The position numbers were made by a program, and so were the translations under genes. The notes under the pieces were generated by a model. It had not been told where the DNA came from. It did not search any database and worked only from the letters and a program-made list of their open reading frames with translations. From Phocaeicola coprophilus (GTDB taxonomy: Bacteria > Bacteroidota > Bacteroidia > Bacteroidales > Bacteroidaceae): DNA of 33,113 nucleotides. Below are positions 23,338 to 30,672 of this stretch, in pieces. The stretch lies in the NCBI GenBank assembly GCA_016900015.1, contig JACJJM010000034.1, positions 1 to 33,113 on the forward strand. The letters are read 5' to 3'. Each line of letters begins with the position of its first letter. Positions within the stretch are counted from its first letter, which is position 1.

Positions 23338-25029
23338 TTAGAAGCCGATGCGACGTCTTTTCTCAGGAGAGGCGATGCGTTCGCTGTCGCAATATTGGCG
23401 GAGGGTCTCGATGTCCACGCGCTCCACGCCGCGGAGTATCTTGTCGACGGCCTGCTTGCGGGCGATGTTCTCGATTTGTCCTCCGGTGAAGTCGTAGGCG
23501 GATGCCAGTTCGGTAGCCTCCTCTGCGGTCAGGTCAGGGAGCATGGATTGCCAGATGGCCTGCTTGGCTTCCAGCGAAGGACGTTCGAACTCGATTTTGT
23601 AGAGGAAACGGCGTTCGAAAGCCTTGTCCATGTTCTGCGTGAGGTTGGTTGTCGCGATGAGAATGCCGTCGAGTGACTCCATCTCCTGGAGGATGATGTT
23701 TTGGATGGAATTCTCCATCTTGTCCACGGCGCGTTCGGCTCCTTCCTGCCGCTTGCCGATGATGGCATCAGCTTCGTTGAACAGCAGGATGGGGACAGTG
23801 TCACACTTCGTGACCAGCGTACGGTAGCGGTCGAAGAGGGCCTTGACGTTTTTCTCGCTCTCACCCACCCAACAGCTTTTCAGTGCGGCAAAGTTCACCT
23901 GCATGATGTCACGCCCCGTACGCTTGGCCAGTTGATAGACCGTTTCTGTCTTACCCGTGCCCGGCGCGCCGTAGAACAAGCAGGCAAATCCGTTGCGCAT
24001 GCCGCTCGCGGCCAACCGACTGCGGATGTCGTCGAAACGGTCAGGACTCAGAAGCGCAGCCAGTTGGTCGATTTGCCGTGCTTCACGTTCGTTGTAGAAC
24101 AGCTGCTTGGCAGGGAGTGTCACGTGCTTCAAGAGGTCCTTGTCAGGATTGGCCTGCTGCTTGCTGATGTTCAGTTCGCCGAGGAGTTCCTCTTTCGCCT
24201 GGTCCGTCAGTTTGAAAGCGTTACGGTCGGCATAGCCGTCGCTGTTGACATATTCCACCAACTTGCGGCGCATCAAGTCACTGTGTCCCTGCACGAGTTC
24301 ACGTTCTTGGAGACGGAAGATAATCTTGCTTTCGTAGAGGTCGTCGAAATCATGAGGGCCGATATTGTCGTCATCGTTGCTCACGAAGAGATGGCAGAAA
24401 TAAACCAGTAACACCCAGTCCCACTCCGCCAGGCCATAACTCCGCACCCGGCGGACAAACTCCAGCGAATCGTTGTTGTCAAACAGCGTGTTTATCTCGC
24501 CCACAAGGGCATCATAGGTGAGCTCGCTGTCGTCACGCTGTTCGAAGAGGTCGTCCAGTTCGTCGAATAGCTCCTCGCAAGTCAGTCCCCCGCGAAGTTG
24601 CGGCTCGTAGCAGCGGTTTTCCTTCAAAGCCTCGATGACCGGCATGGAAATCCGGTAAGTCTTCTCCCGTCGCTGACGGCAGCAAATCACCAGCTTGCGC
24701 TTTTCGAGCACATCGATGTCGCTCATGTAGCGGATGATGCGCACGGTGCGGCATCGGAGGTGCGTAGCAAAGTCGCTGATGCGGATGCAGCTGTCGTCGC
24801 TCTTGTCGACGAAGAGGGAAAAGAGCACGGCCTGCACCGGCGTCAGCGAAAGTTTCTTCGCCACGTAGCGGACATACCGTCTGGCTTTCACATAGAACTC
24901 TTCACTCAGGTTAGACCCTTCCGAGAGTTCCACAATCTGTTCGATGGCCGTCAAGAGGTTCAGCCGCTTGGGTTCGGCCAATGTCGTCTTTTCTTCTGTC
25001 GCTTGTTGCGTAACGTTCAGTCTCTTCAT
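23338..25029 (-). CDS. AAA+ ATPase with N-terminal helical/winged region
   Basis: This 563-residue protein has a C-terminal AAA+ module. Walker A is GAPGTGKT (354-361), Walker B is ILLFNEAD (414-421), sensor 1 is ILIATTN (456-462), the arginine finger region is AFERRF (470-475), and a lid with GGQIENIARK follows. The Walker B motif has Asn in place of the usual Asp, which could alter Mg2+ coordination. The first ~300 residues hold helical and winged-helix-like sequence (SDFATHLRCRTVRIIRYMSD reads as a DNA-binding helix pair). It resembles the FtsH/p97-type ATPases but has no protease or transmembrane part. First gene of the AAA-WYL-exonuclease operon. Probably a remodelling or sensor ATPase; the substrate is unknown. 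Confidence 0.85.
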   Translation of the reverse strand: MKRLNVTQQATEEKTTLAEPKRLNLLTAIEQIVELSEGSNLSEEFYVKARRYVRYVAKKLSLTPVQAVLFSLFVDKSDDSCIRISDFATHLRCRTVRIIRYMSDIDVLEKRKLVICCRQRREKTYRISMPVIEALKENRCYEPQLRGGLTCEELFDELDDLFEQRDDSELTYDALVGEINTLFDNNDSLEFVRRVRSYGLAEWDWVLLVYFCHLFVSNDDDNIGPHDFDDLYESKIIFRLQERELVQGHSDLMRRKLVEYVNSDGYADRNAFKLTDQAKEELLGELNISKQQANPDKDLLKHVTLPAKQLFYNEREARQIDQLAALLSPDRFDDIRSRLAASGMRNGFACLFYGAPGTGKTETVYQLAKRTGRDIMQVNFAALKSCWVGESEKNVKALFDRYRTLVTKCDTVPILLFNEADAIIGKRQEGAERAVDKMENSIQNIILQEMESLDGILIATTNLTQNMDKAFERRFLYKIEFERPSLEAKQAIWQSMLPDLTAEEATELASAYDFTGGQIENIARKQAVDKILRGVERVDIETLRQYCDSERIASPEKRRRIGF

Positions 25030-25151
25030 CTTCTATTGCTATTTTCTGATTCACGATGCAAAGATGAAGCACAGTTATGCCAAAACGAGGCAGTAGATGA
25101 AAGGAAATGCAAAAAAAAACAACGCAACCTAATCCTCTTCTTTATACCTTG

Positions 25152-25212
25152 CAAACATAACATCCTCCCAACCACAACCGTAAAGATATTACGACTGCAG
25201 TCAGGAGGATGT
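25152..25212 (-). promoter_or_regulatory. candidate promoter and operator of the AAA-WYL-exonuclease operon
   Basis: On the minus strand TATGTTTG (25159 to 25152) fits TAnnTTTG. A perfect 9-base inverted repeat ACATCCTCC (25160-25168) and GGAGGATGT (25204-25212) starts directly beside it and spans the -33 region. It is a possible site for the operon's own WYL protein; this is inference. Confidence 0.4.
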
Positions 25213-25276
25213 CACAACAGGCAGACTATCCCTAATCCAGCTTATTAAAGAATCAGAAACAACACAAATACTCGCC

Positions 25277-25477
25277 CTATTTTCCTCTATCTTCTTCCAT
25301 CCTCTTCCAAATCCCCCGATACACCTCTTCCTGCAACCAGCCAAACAGCCCGGCAGGGCGCGTCCGCACACTACCGCAATGCGGACAAGGCTGCGGCATG
25401 GAATAAACGGTGGCGGCGTATTCGATGTCGGGAGCACGAAAACGCTTGCCACAACAGGTGCATTTGAATGTTGTCAT
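25277..25477 (-). CDS. small zinc-ribbon protein
   Basis: From ATG 25477 the 66-residue protein reads MTTFKCTCCGKRFRAPDIEY and carries two knuckles: C6-x2-C9 and C31-x2-C34 (PCPHCG). That is a zinc ribbon, followed by a helical, acidic tail (VYRGIWKRMEEDRGK). A start 12 bases upstream at 25489 (MLRGMTTF) is also possible. Short proteins like this are common in Bacteroidales and have no assigned role. It lies in the same direction as, and upstream of, the AAA operon, with a 247-base gap holding a candidate promoter, so it is probably separate. Confidence 0.7.
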   Translation of the reverse strand: MTTFKCTCCGKRFRAPDIEYAATVYSMPQPCPHCGSVRTRPAGLFGWLQEEVYRGIWKRMEEDRGK

Positions 25478-25665
25478 TCCTCGGAGCATGGTTTTCTTTC
25501 TTATTCTTAGTTCTAAAGTTCGTAACTTTTATTCTTCAATGCCAAATTTCCTTTGGTCCAAGTTGGTTCACTGCAAAGGAAAACAGACGGGAAGAGAAAG
25601 TCACGGGCAAAGATGCACACGTCGTATGCCAAATGGCTGCATGTCTTCTATATTTTCCACACAAA

Positions 25666-25697
25666 TTTGTCCGTCAACAGCAAAGCCGTTAATTTTG
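25666..25697 (+). promoter_or_regulatory. mutS2 promoter
   Basis: TTTG (25666-25669) and TAATTTTG (25690-25697) are 20 bases apart, a good Bacteroidota promoter. It fixes the mutS2 start downstream at 25730. Confidence 0.7.
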
Positions 25698-25729
25698 CAC
25701 CGCTTTTATTACGCTATACCTTATTATAT

Positions 25730-28225
25730 ATGATATATCCGCAAAACTTCGAACAGAAGATTGGCTTTGACCAAATACGTACCCTGCTGAAAGCGCAATG
25801 CCTCAGCACACTGGGGCAGGAACGGGTGGACGCGATGGAGTTCTCCGACAAACGGGACGACATCGAACGGCAACTGAACGAGACCACAGAATTCGTCCGC
25901 ATCATCGAAGAGGAAGACGGCTTCCCTGACCAATATTTTTTCGACGTGCGCCCTTCGCTGAAACGCATCTGTGTGGAAGGACTCTACCTGGACGAGCAGG
26001 AAGTGTTCGACCTGCGCCGTTCGCTGGAGACCATCCACAGCATCGTGCGCTTCCTGCATTGGGAAGAGGAAGAGTCAGGTGACTATCCCTATCCGGCTCT
26101 CCAGGCATTGGCAGGCGACGTCGTCGTCTTCCCGCAACTCATCGCTGCCATCGAACGCATCCTCGACAAATATGGGAAAATCAAGGACACGGCCTCAGCC
26201 GAACTGCTACGCATCCGTCGCGAGATAGCTTCGACCACAAGCGGCATTTCGCGCAGCCTGAACGCCATCCTGCGCTCGGCACAAGCCGAAGGCTATGTGG
26301 ACAAAGACGTAACGCCCGCCATGCGCGACGGCCGGCTTGTCATCCCCGTGGCGCCGGGCATGAAGCGCAAAATACGCGGCATCGTGCACGACGAATCGGC
26401 CACAGGCAAGACCGTGTTCATCGAGCCGGCCGAAGTGGTGGAAGCCAACAACCGCATCCGCGAGCTTGAAGGCGAAGAGCGGCGCGAGATTATCCGCATC
26501 CTGACAGAGTTTTCCGCCACCGTGCGCCCGGCTATCCCCGAAATATTGCAGTCATACGAGTTTCTGGCCGAGATAGACTTCATCCGTGCCAAAGCGCGCC
26601 TGGCCATACAGACCAACGCCATCAAACCCATGCAGGAAGACACGCAGGTCATCGACTGGGCCTCGGCCATCCACCCGCTGCTGCAACTGTCGCTGGCCAA
26701 GCACGGAAAGAAAGTCGTCCCGCTCGACATCGAGCTGAATGCCACGCAACGCATCCTCATCATCTCCGGCCCGAACGCCGGCGGCAAGTCGGTCTGCCTG
26801 AAGACAGTCGGTCTGCTGCAATACATGCTCCAGTGCGGCATGCCCATCCCGTTGCACGAACGCAGCCGGGCCGGCATCTTCGGAAGCATCTTCATCGACA
26901 TCGGCGATGAACAGAGCATCGAAAACGACCTGAGTACCTACTCCTCCCACCTGCTCAACATGAAAATGACGATGAAGCACTGTGACGGACGCAGCCTTAT
27001 CCTCATCGACGAGTTCGGCAGCGGGACGGAACCACAAATCGGAGGCGCAATGGCCGAAGCCGTACTAAAACGTTTCAACGACAAGGGAGCGTTCGGCGTC
27101 ATCACCACCCACTACCAGAACCTGAAACACTTCGCCGACAATCACGAGGGCGTGGTCAACGGAGCCATGCTCTACGACCGCCACCACATGCAGGCGCTCT
27201 TCCAACTCCAAATAGGCAACCCGGGCAGCTCGTTTGCCGTGGAGATAGCCCGCAAGATAGGCATCCCGGAAGATGTGATTGCCGACGCCTCGGACATCGT
27301 GGGACGTGAATACATCAACGCGGACAAATACCTGCAAGACATCGTGCGCGACAAACGCTATTGGGAGACCAAGCGACAGAACATCCGCCGCCGCGAAAAA
27401 CAGATGGAGGAGACCATCGAACGCTACGAGGCCAAGCTGAAGGAACTGGACGACAGTCGTAAAGCCATCATCAGCAAAGCGAAGGAAGACGCCCAGCACC
27501 TGCTTGACGAATCAAACGCGCGCATCGAAAACACCATCCGCACCATCAAGGAGGCACAAGCCGAGAAAGAAAAGACGCACACGGCACGCCAGGAACTGAA
27601 CGAATTCAAAGAATCGGTCAAAGAGTTTGAGAAACAACAAGCCGAGGAAAAGATAGCCCGCAAAATGGAACAACTGCTCGAAAAGCAACGCCGCAAGGAA
27701 GAGCGCAAGAAACGGGCCAAGGATACGCCGGCAGAAGCGAAGCCCAAAGCCGAACGCCCCCTGCAGCCCGGCGACACAGTGCGCATCAAGGGACAGACAT
27801 CGGTGGGCGAACTGACCGAAGTGAGCGGAAAGAATGCCACCGTGGTCTTCGGCACCATCAAGACGACCGTGAAGCTCGACCGGCTCGAACGCGCCGAAGC
27901 CCCCCGCAGCAATGCCACTTCACAGGCATCTTCATTCGTCAGCGCCAGCACCCAGGACCAGGTGTATGAAAAGAAACTCCAATTCAAACAAGACATCGAC
28001 GTGCGAGGCATGCGTGGCGACGAAGCCATCCAAGCCGTGACCTACTTCATCGATGACGCCATCCTTCTGGGCATCAGCCGTGTGCGCATTCTGCACGGCA
28101 CAGGCACAGGCATCCTGCGCACCCTCATCCGCGACTACCTGAAGACCGTCCCCGGCGTGCGCCATTTCCAGGACGAACACGTGCAGTTCGGCGGAGCAGG
28201 CATCACGGTGGTCGACTTGGATTAA
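25730..28225 (+). CDS. mutS2: endonuclease MutS2
   Basis: I start at ATG 25730 (MIYPQNFEQKIGFDQIRTLL), giving 831 residues. The frame stays open 59 codons further upstream, but those lie before and through the promoter and are not family-like. The MutS core and lever (about 1-330) precede the ATPase with Walker A GPNAGGKS (347-354), Walker B near LILIDEFGSGTEP and VITTHYQNLK. A long coiled coil (about 540-670) follows, then a KOW-like segment (LQPGDTVRIKGQTSVGEL) and a C-terminal Smr domain (about 755-831, DVRGMRGDEA and LHGTGTGILR). MutS2 proteins suppress recombination or act on stalled and collided ribosomes. There is no mismatch-recognition domain. Confidence 0.94.
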   Translation: MIYPQNFEQKIGFDQIRTLLKAQCLSTLGQERVDAMEFSDKRDDIERQLNETTEFVRIIEEEDGFPDQYFFDVRPSLKRICVEGLYLDEQEVFDLRRSLETIHSIVRFLHWEEEESGDYPYPALQALAGDVVVFPQLIAAIERILDKYGKIKDTASAELLRIRREIASTTSGISRSLNAILRSAQAEGYVDKDVTPAMRDGRLVIPVAPGMKRKIRGIVHDESATGKTVFIEPAEVVEANNRIRELEGEERREIIRILTEFSATVRPAIPEILQSYEFLAEIDFIRAKARLAIQTNAIKPMQEDTQVIDWASAIHPLLQLSLAKHGKKVVPLDIELNATQRILIISGPNAGGKSVCLKTVGLLQYMLQCGMPIPLHERSRAGIFGSIFIDIGDEQSIENDLSTYSSHLLNMKMTMKHCDGRSLILIDEFGSGTEPQIGGAMAEAVLKRFNDKGAFGVITTHYQNLKHFADNHEGVVNGAMLYDRHHMQALFQLQIGNPGSSFAVEIARKIGIPEDVIADASDIVGREYINADKYLQDIVRDKRYWETKRQNIRRREKQMEETIERYEAKLKELDDSRKAIISKAKEDAQHLLDESNARIENTIRTIKEAQAEKEKTHTARQELNEFKESVKEFEKQQAEEKIARKMEQLLEKQRRKEERKKRAKDTPAEAKPKAERPLQPGDTVRIKGQTSVGELTEVSGKNATVVFGTIKTTVKLDRLERAEAPRSNATSQASSFVSASTQDQVYEKKLQFKQDIDVRGMRGDEAIQAVTYFIDDAILLGISRVRILHGTGTGILRTLIRDYLKTVPGVRHFQDEHVQFGGAGITVVDLD

Positions 28226-28357
28226 CGCCTTTGTTCGCGGCACGCCTCCCGCACAAACGCCAAGCGGACCGCTTGCATTCGTTCACAAGAGTCAAAAATC
28301 GGATTCAGTCCTTGCAGATTGCCAATCCATCGGTGACGGATGCCCATAATATACAGA

Positions 28358-28423
28358 CGCGGACGCCGCAGGAGACACTGATAAACAATTCAAAATCCGT
28401 GTCCTCCGCGACATCCGCGTCCG
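28358..28423. repeat. imperfect palindrome in mutS2/DUF4890 gap
   Basis: CGGACGCCGCAGGAGACAC on the left is mirrored by GTGTCCTCCGCGACATCCGC and GTCCG on the right around an A/T-rich loop. It could be a terminator for either of two convergent genes or a REP/MITE-like element; there is no T run. Confidence 0.45.
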
Positions 28424-28488
28424 ATAATCCCAAAGCGGCCAAAGAGTTTGAACAAACGTGCTAATGACTGATTGGGGATAATCAATCC

Positions 28489-28570
28489 CAACCCTCCTTT
28501 CCGTCCCTCCCAGCCTTCCTTTCGGCATTTCCTTACCCTCCTTTCGGCCCGTGGACGGAGTTAAGGGCCA
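28489..28570. repeat. dispersed intergenic repeat, locus 4
   Basis: It contains CCCTCCTTTCCGT, CCTTCCTTTCGGC and CCCTCCTTTCGGCCCGTGG in near-direct repeats, then GGACGGAGTTAAGGGCC. It shares the CGGAAAGGAGGG and GGAGTTAAGGGC words with loci 1-3, in the opposite orientation for part. Confidence 0.55.
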
Positions 28571-28575
28571 CCTTG

Positions 28576-29067
28576 TCAGAAGTCTTCTTCCTCAAAATCA
28601 TCGGAGAATGGCCTGCGCCGCTCGGGAGTGCCCCGCCGCGGCCTTTCACGGCGTTCCATCCGGTTCTTCTGGTCTTCCTGGTACTTCGCAAACTGCTCCT
28701 CTGTCAATATCTGGCGAAGAGCCTGCTCATACTCCTCCGCATTCTTCTTCATGCGCTCCCGCATTCCGGCTTCCTTCTCCTTCATCGCTTTCCGATAAGC
28801 CTTTCGTGCGTCCTTGTCCATAGCCTGAAGGGAATCCCGCGGGATACGTTCCGGACGCATGTCCTTCATTTGTTCCATCTGCCTCATGTTCAGGGCAAAC
28901 AGGGAGTCAGTCTGCGTCTGGTTCAACCCATACTTTTGCACCATCAAGGCCGTGCGTTGCTCGGCCATCTCTTCCGGCGTCAGTCTCTTGCCGCGTTCCG
29001 GGCGCTGCGCCTCTGCCTGGAGTCCAAAGCAAAACATCGCAGCAAGCATTACAATCAAAGTTCTCAT
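28576..29067 (-). CDS. secreted, charged DUF4890-like (Spy/CpxP-like) protein
   Basis: From ATG 29067 the protein has 163 residues: a signal peptide (MRTLIVMLAAMFCFGLQAEA, then Q) and a very charged helical body. Repeats of the type LTPEEMAEQRTALMVQKYGL and ILTEEQFAKYQEDQKNRMER, the LT-E-Q pattern of Spy/CpxP-like periplasmic chaperones, fit the Bacteroidota DUF4890 family. The C-terminus is Arg/Glu-rich and acidic at the end (FSDDFEEEDF). A start 9 bases upstream (MFFMRT) is possible. It converges on mutS2. The exact role is unknown; envelope stress is the family-based guess. Confidence 0.8.
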   Translation of the reverse strand: MRTLIVMLAAMFCFGLQAEAQRPERGKRLTPEEMAEQRTALMVQKYGLNQTQTDSLFALNMRQMEQMKDMRPERIPRDSLQAMDKDARKAYRKAMKEKEAGMRERMKKNAEEYEQALRQILTEEQFAKYQEDQKNRMERRERPRRGTPERRRPFSDDFEEEDF

Positions 29068-29181
29068 AAAAAACATATTTTAAAATCAACTTACTCTGTT
29101 TTCAAGACCCCTCCAGACTTCAAAAAGTTCAATCCCGGCGAAAGAAAAAGTCACGGAATTGGCTTTTTAGACAGAAACACT

Positions 29182-29189
29182 TAAATTTG
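29182..29189 (+). promoter_or_regulatory. -7 box of gene at 29233
   Basis: TAAATTTG fits TAnnTTTG, with TTGG (29159-29162), one base off TTTG, 19 bases upstream. The ATG follows 43 bases later. Confidence 0.5.
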
Positions 29190-29232
29190 CAGGACCAATT
29201 TTATTCACTTATTTTATACATCATATACCGAC

Positions 29233-29856
29233 ATGGGATTATTCGATATATTTAAAAAGAAAAACACCGAAACGACCGAGAAAGTAGGAGGCATGGAAGA
29301 CTTCATGACACTGATACGCGTATATTATGAATCTGTCATGGCTTGCAACCTGGGCATCACCAACCTGGCTTTCCTCCCTGACGTGGCCGTGTTCAAACGT
29401 ACCCTGAAAGTGCCTACGCAAAACAACAAACTGGGCGTTGCCGAAAAGAGCCGCAGCAGAAAGATGCTAAAAGAAATCTACGGCCTGAGCGACGACTTCT
29501 TCAAGGAAATCGACCTGTCTATCAAAAAAAATTGCCGCAACCTCAATGAGGTGAAAAACTATTTGTTCATGTTCCAAGGATTCAGCCAAGACCTCATGAT
29601 GTGTCTCGGCAACCTGATGAAATGGAAATTCCGCGTGCCCAGCATTTTCAAAAAAACCCTATACCAACTGACCTCCAAAGCCGTCAACGACCTCCTGACC
29701 CGTTATGAATGGAAAGACGACGCCATGCGGAAAACCAGTAACAACATTCGCAAATACCAACATACGCTGGGCTACTCCGCCCAATGGATGAGCGAGTATG
29801 CCTTCAACATCATCTTGCTGGCCAAAAAAGAACCCAAGCCCAAGGACAAAGACTGA
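29233..29856 (+). CDS. conserved Bacteroidales-type hypothetical protein
   Basis: This 207-residue soluble protein begins MGLFDIFKKKN and has no signal peptide or obvious membrane segment. It is helical with basic patches (SIKKNCRNLNEVKNYLFMFQ and KTSNNIRKYQHTLGYSAQW) and ends in a charged tail (KKEPKPKDKD). I do not recognise the family. It has its own -7 box. It is followed by a hairpin TTTTTCACA/TGTGAAAAA (29867-29888), so it appears monocistronic, just upstream of the zapA unit. The neighbourhood suggests cell division or envelope but gives no firm function. Confidence 0.75.
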   Translation: MGLFDIFKKKNTETTEKVGGMEDFMTLIRVYYESVMACNLGITNLAFLPDVAVFKRTLKVPTQNNKLGVAEKSRSRKMLKEIYGLSDDFFKEIDLSIKKNCRNLNEVKNYLFMFQGFSQDLMMCLGNLMKWKFRVPSIFKKTLYQLTSKAVNDLLTRYEWKDDAMRKTSNNIRKYQHTLGYSAQWMSEYAFNIILLAKKEPKPKDKD

Positions 29857-29866
29857 ACAAGCCTGT

Positions 29867-29888
29867 TTTTTCACAAATGTGTGAAAAA
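29867..29888 (+). terminator. A/T-rich hairpin after hypothetical gene
   Basis: TTTTTCACA (29867-29875) and TGTGAAAAA (29880-29888) form a 9-base stem with a 4-base loop, followed by TCTTTTGTT. A weak terminator that abuts the next promoter. Confidence 0.45.
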
Positions 29889-29891
29889 TCT

Positions 29892-29921
29892 TTTGTTATT
29901 CACAAAGAAAGGCTATATTTG
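29892..29921 (+). promoter_or_regulatory. promoter of the coiled-coil/zapA unit
   Basis: TTTG (29892-29895) and TATATTTG (29914-29921) are 18 bases apart, close to ideal. The ATG at 29942 follows 21 bases later. Confidence 0.65.
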
Positions 29922-29941
29922 TATGACAAATTGGCAAACTC

Positions 29942-30235
29942 ATGACGGAAGAAGAAGAAAGACAACTCAACATTTTCGAAGCTCGTTTTCGTCATTTCCT
30001 TTACCAGTATGACGTGTTGAAGCAGCAAAACGAAACGCTTCGCCAAGAACTCCTTCAGAAAGAAGGAGAAATCAAGGCCTTGGAAGCACGTTGTCAGCAA
30101 ACAGAAACCGAGTATGCCAATTTGAAAGCAGCCAGGATTATCAGTATCAACGACAACGAATCGCGCGATACGAAACAACGGCTTGCAAGACTGGTGCGTG
30201 AAATCGATAAATGCATCGCTTTATTAAACGGATAA
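29942..30235 (+). CDS. small coiled-coil protein, ZapB-like by position
   Basis: This 97-residue protein is largely helical and rich in Glu, Gln and Lys, with a heptad-like stretch (about 20-60, YDVLKQQNETLRQELLQKEG). The C-terminus is KQRLARLVREIDKCIALLNG. It has no signal or membrane segment. It lies 15 bases before zapA with a clear GGAGG between them, so it is cotranscribed and may form a divisome partner of ZapA. Small coiled-coil proteins next to ZapA, such as ZapB, play that role in proteobacteria; here it is inference from position and shape, not homology. Confidence 0.75.
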   Translation: MTEEEERQLNIFEARFRHFLYQYDVLKQQNETLRQELLQKEGEIKALEARCQQTETEYANLKAARIISINDNESRDTKQRLARLVREIDKCIALLNG

Positions 30236-30250
30236 GGAGGATGTATTCAG

Positions 30251-30565
30251 ATGAACGATAGCGAAAAAATGAGAATTCGTTTAACCATTGCCGATGGCAT
30301 CTATCCGATGACCATCAACCGCAAAGACGAGGAACTCTATCGTAAGGCGGCAACAATGATCAACGAGAAAGTAAATATGTATCGTGAAAGAGTCGCAGGA
30401 GGCAAACGGGAAGACTACATCGTCATGGTGGCGTTTGAATTTGCTTTCGAACTCGTGACCAGACACTGGGAAAACGATACGCAACCCTACCAAAAGAAGC
30501 TTGACGAACTCACCCGCGAACTCGAAGAGCGTTTACGCGATGAGCACGACAACCAGCCGATGTAA
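30251..30565 (+). CDS. zapA: cell division protein ZapA
   Basis: This 104-residue protein matches ZapA in size and layout. The N-terminal beta region is MRIRLTIADGIYPMTINRKD, where ZapA proteins have VKIxIxGxxYxL and an early Glu-Glu-Leu helix. A long C-terminal coiled coil (about 55-100) includes YIVMVAFEFAFELVTRHWEN. ZapA bundles FtsZ filaments at the division ring. An unusually clear AAGGAGG at 30234-30240, 10 bases upstream, fixes the start at ATG 30251 rather than the ATG at 30241, which meets a stop after six codons. RNase Y follows after a strong terminator. Confidence 0.85.
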   Translation: MNDSEKMRIRLTIADGIYPMTINRKDEELYRKAATMINEKVNMYRERVAGGKREDYIVMVAFEFAFELVTRHWENDTQPYQKKLDELTRELEERLRDEHDNQPM

Positions 30566-30595
30566 GGGTTACATTTTTTTGAGATTAAGATATTC

Positions 30596-30652
30596 GCGCA
30601 TTGCTTCATCATTGGAGAGAAGAGTTCTCCAGTGAGAGTAATGCGCATTTTT
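30596..30652 (+). terminator. long bipartite terminator hairpin between zapA and rny
   Basis: An outer stem GCGCATTGCTT/GAGTAATGCGC encloses an inner stem (CATTGGAGA with TCTCCAGTG), followed by A and six T residues. The hairpin spans about 50 bases, longer than most intrinsic terminators. Confidence 0.8.
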
Positions 30653-30672
30653 TATTATAAATTCTTAGTAAA

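Noticed and set aside
25553-25729. Longer MutS2 with 59 extra N-terminal residues
   Set aside because: The extension reads through the promoter at 25666-25697 and has no family-like sequence; MIYPQNFEQ is the usual start.
30566-30672. 6S RNA between zapA and rny, as ssrS follows zapA in gamma-proteobacteria
   Set aside because: The gap is only 107 bases, has no promoter of its own and is explained by one long intrinsic terminator.
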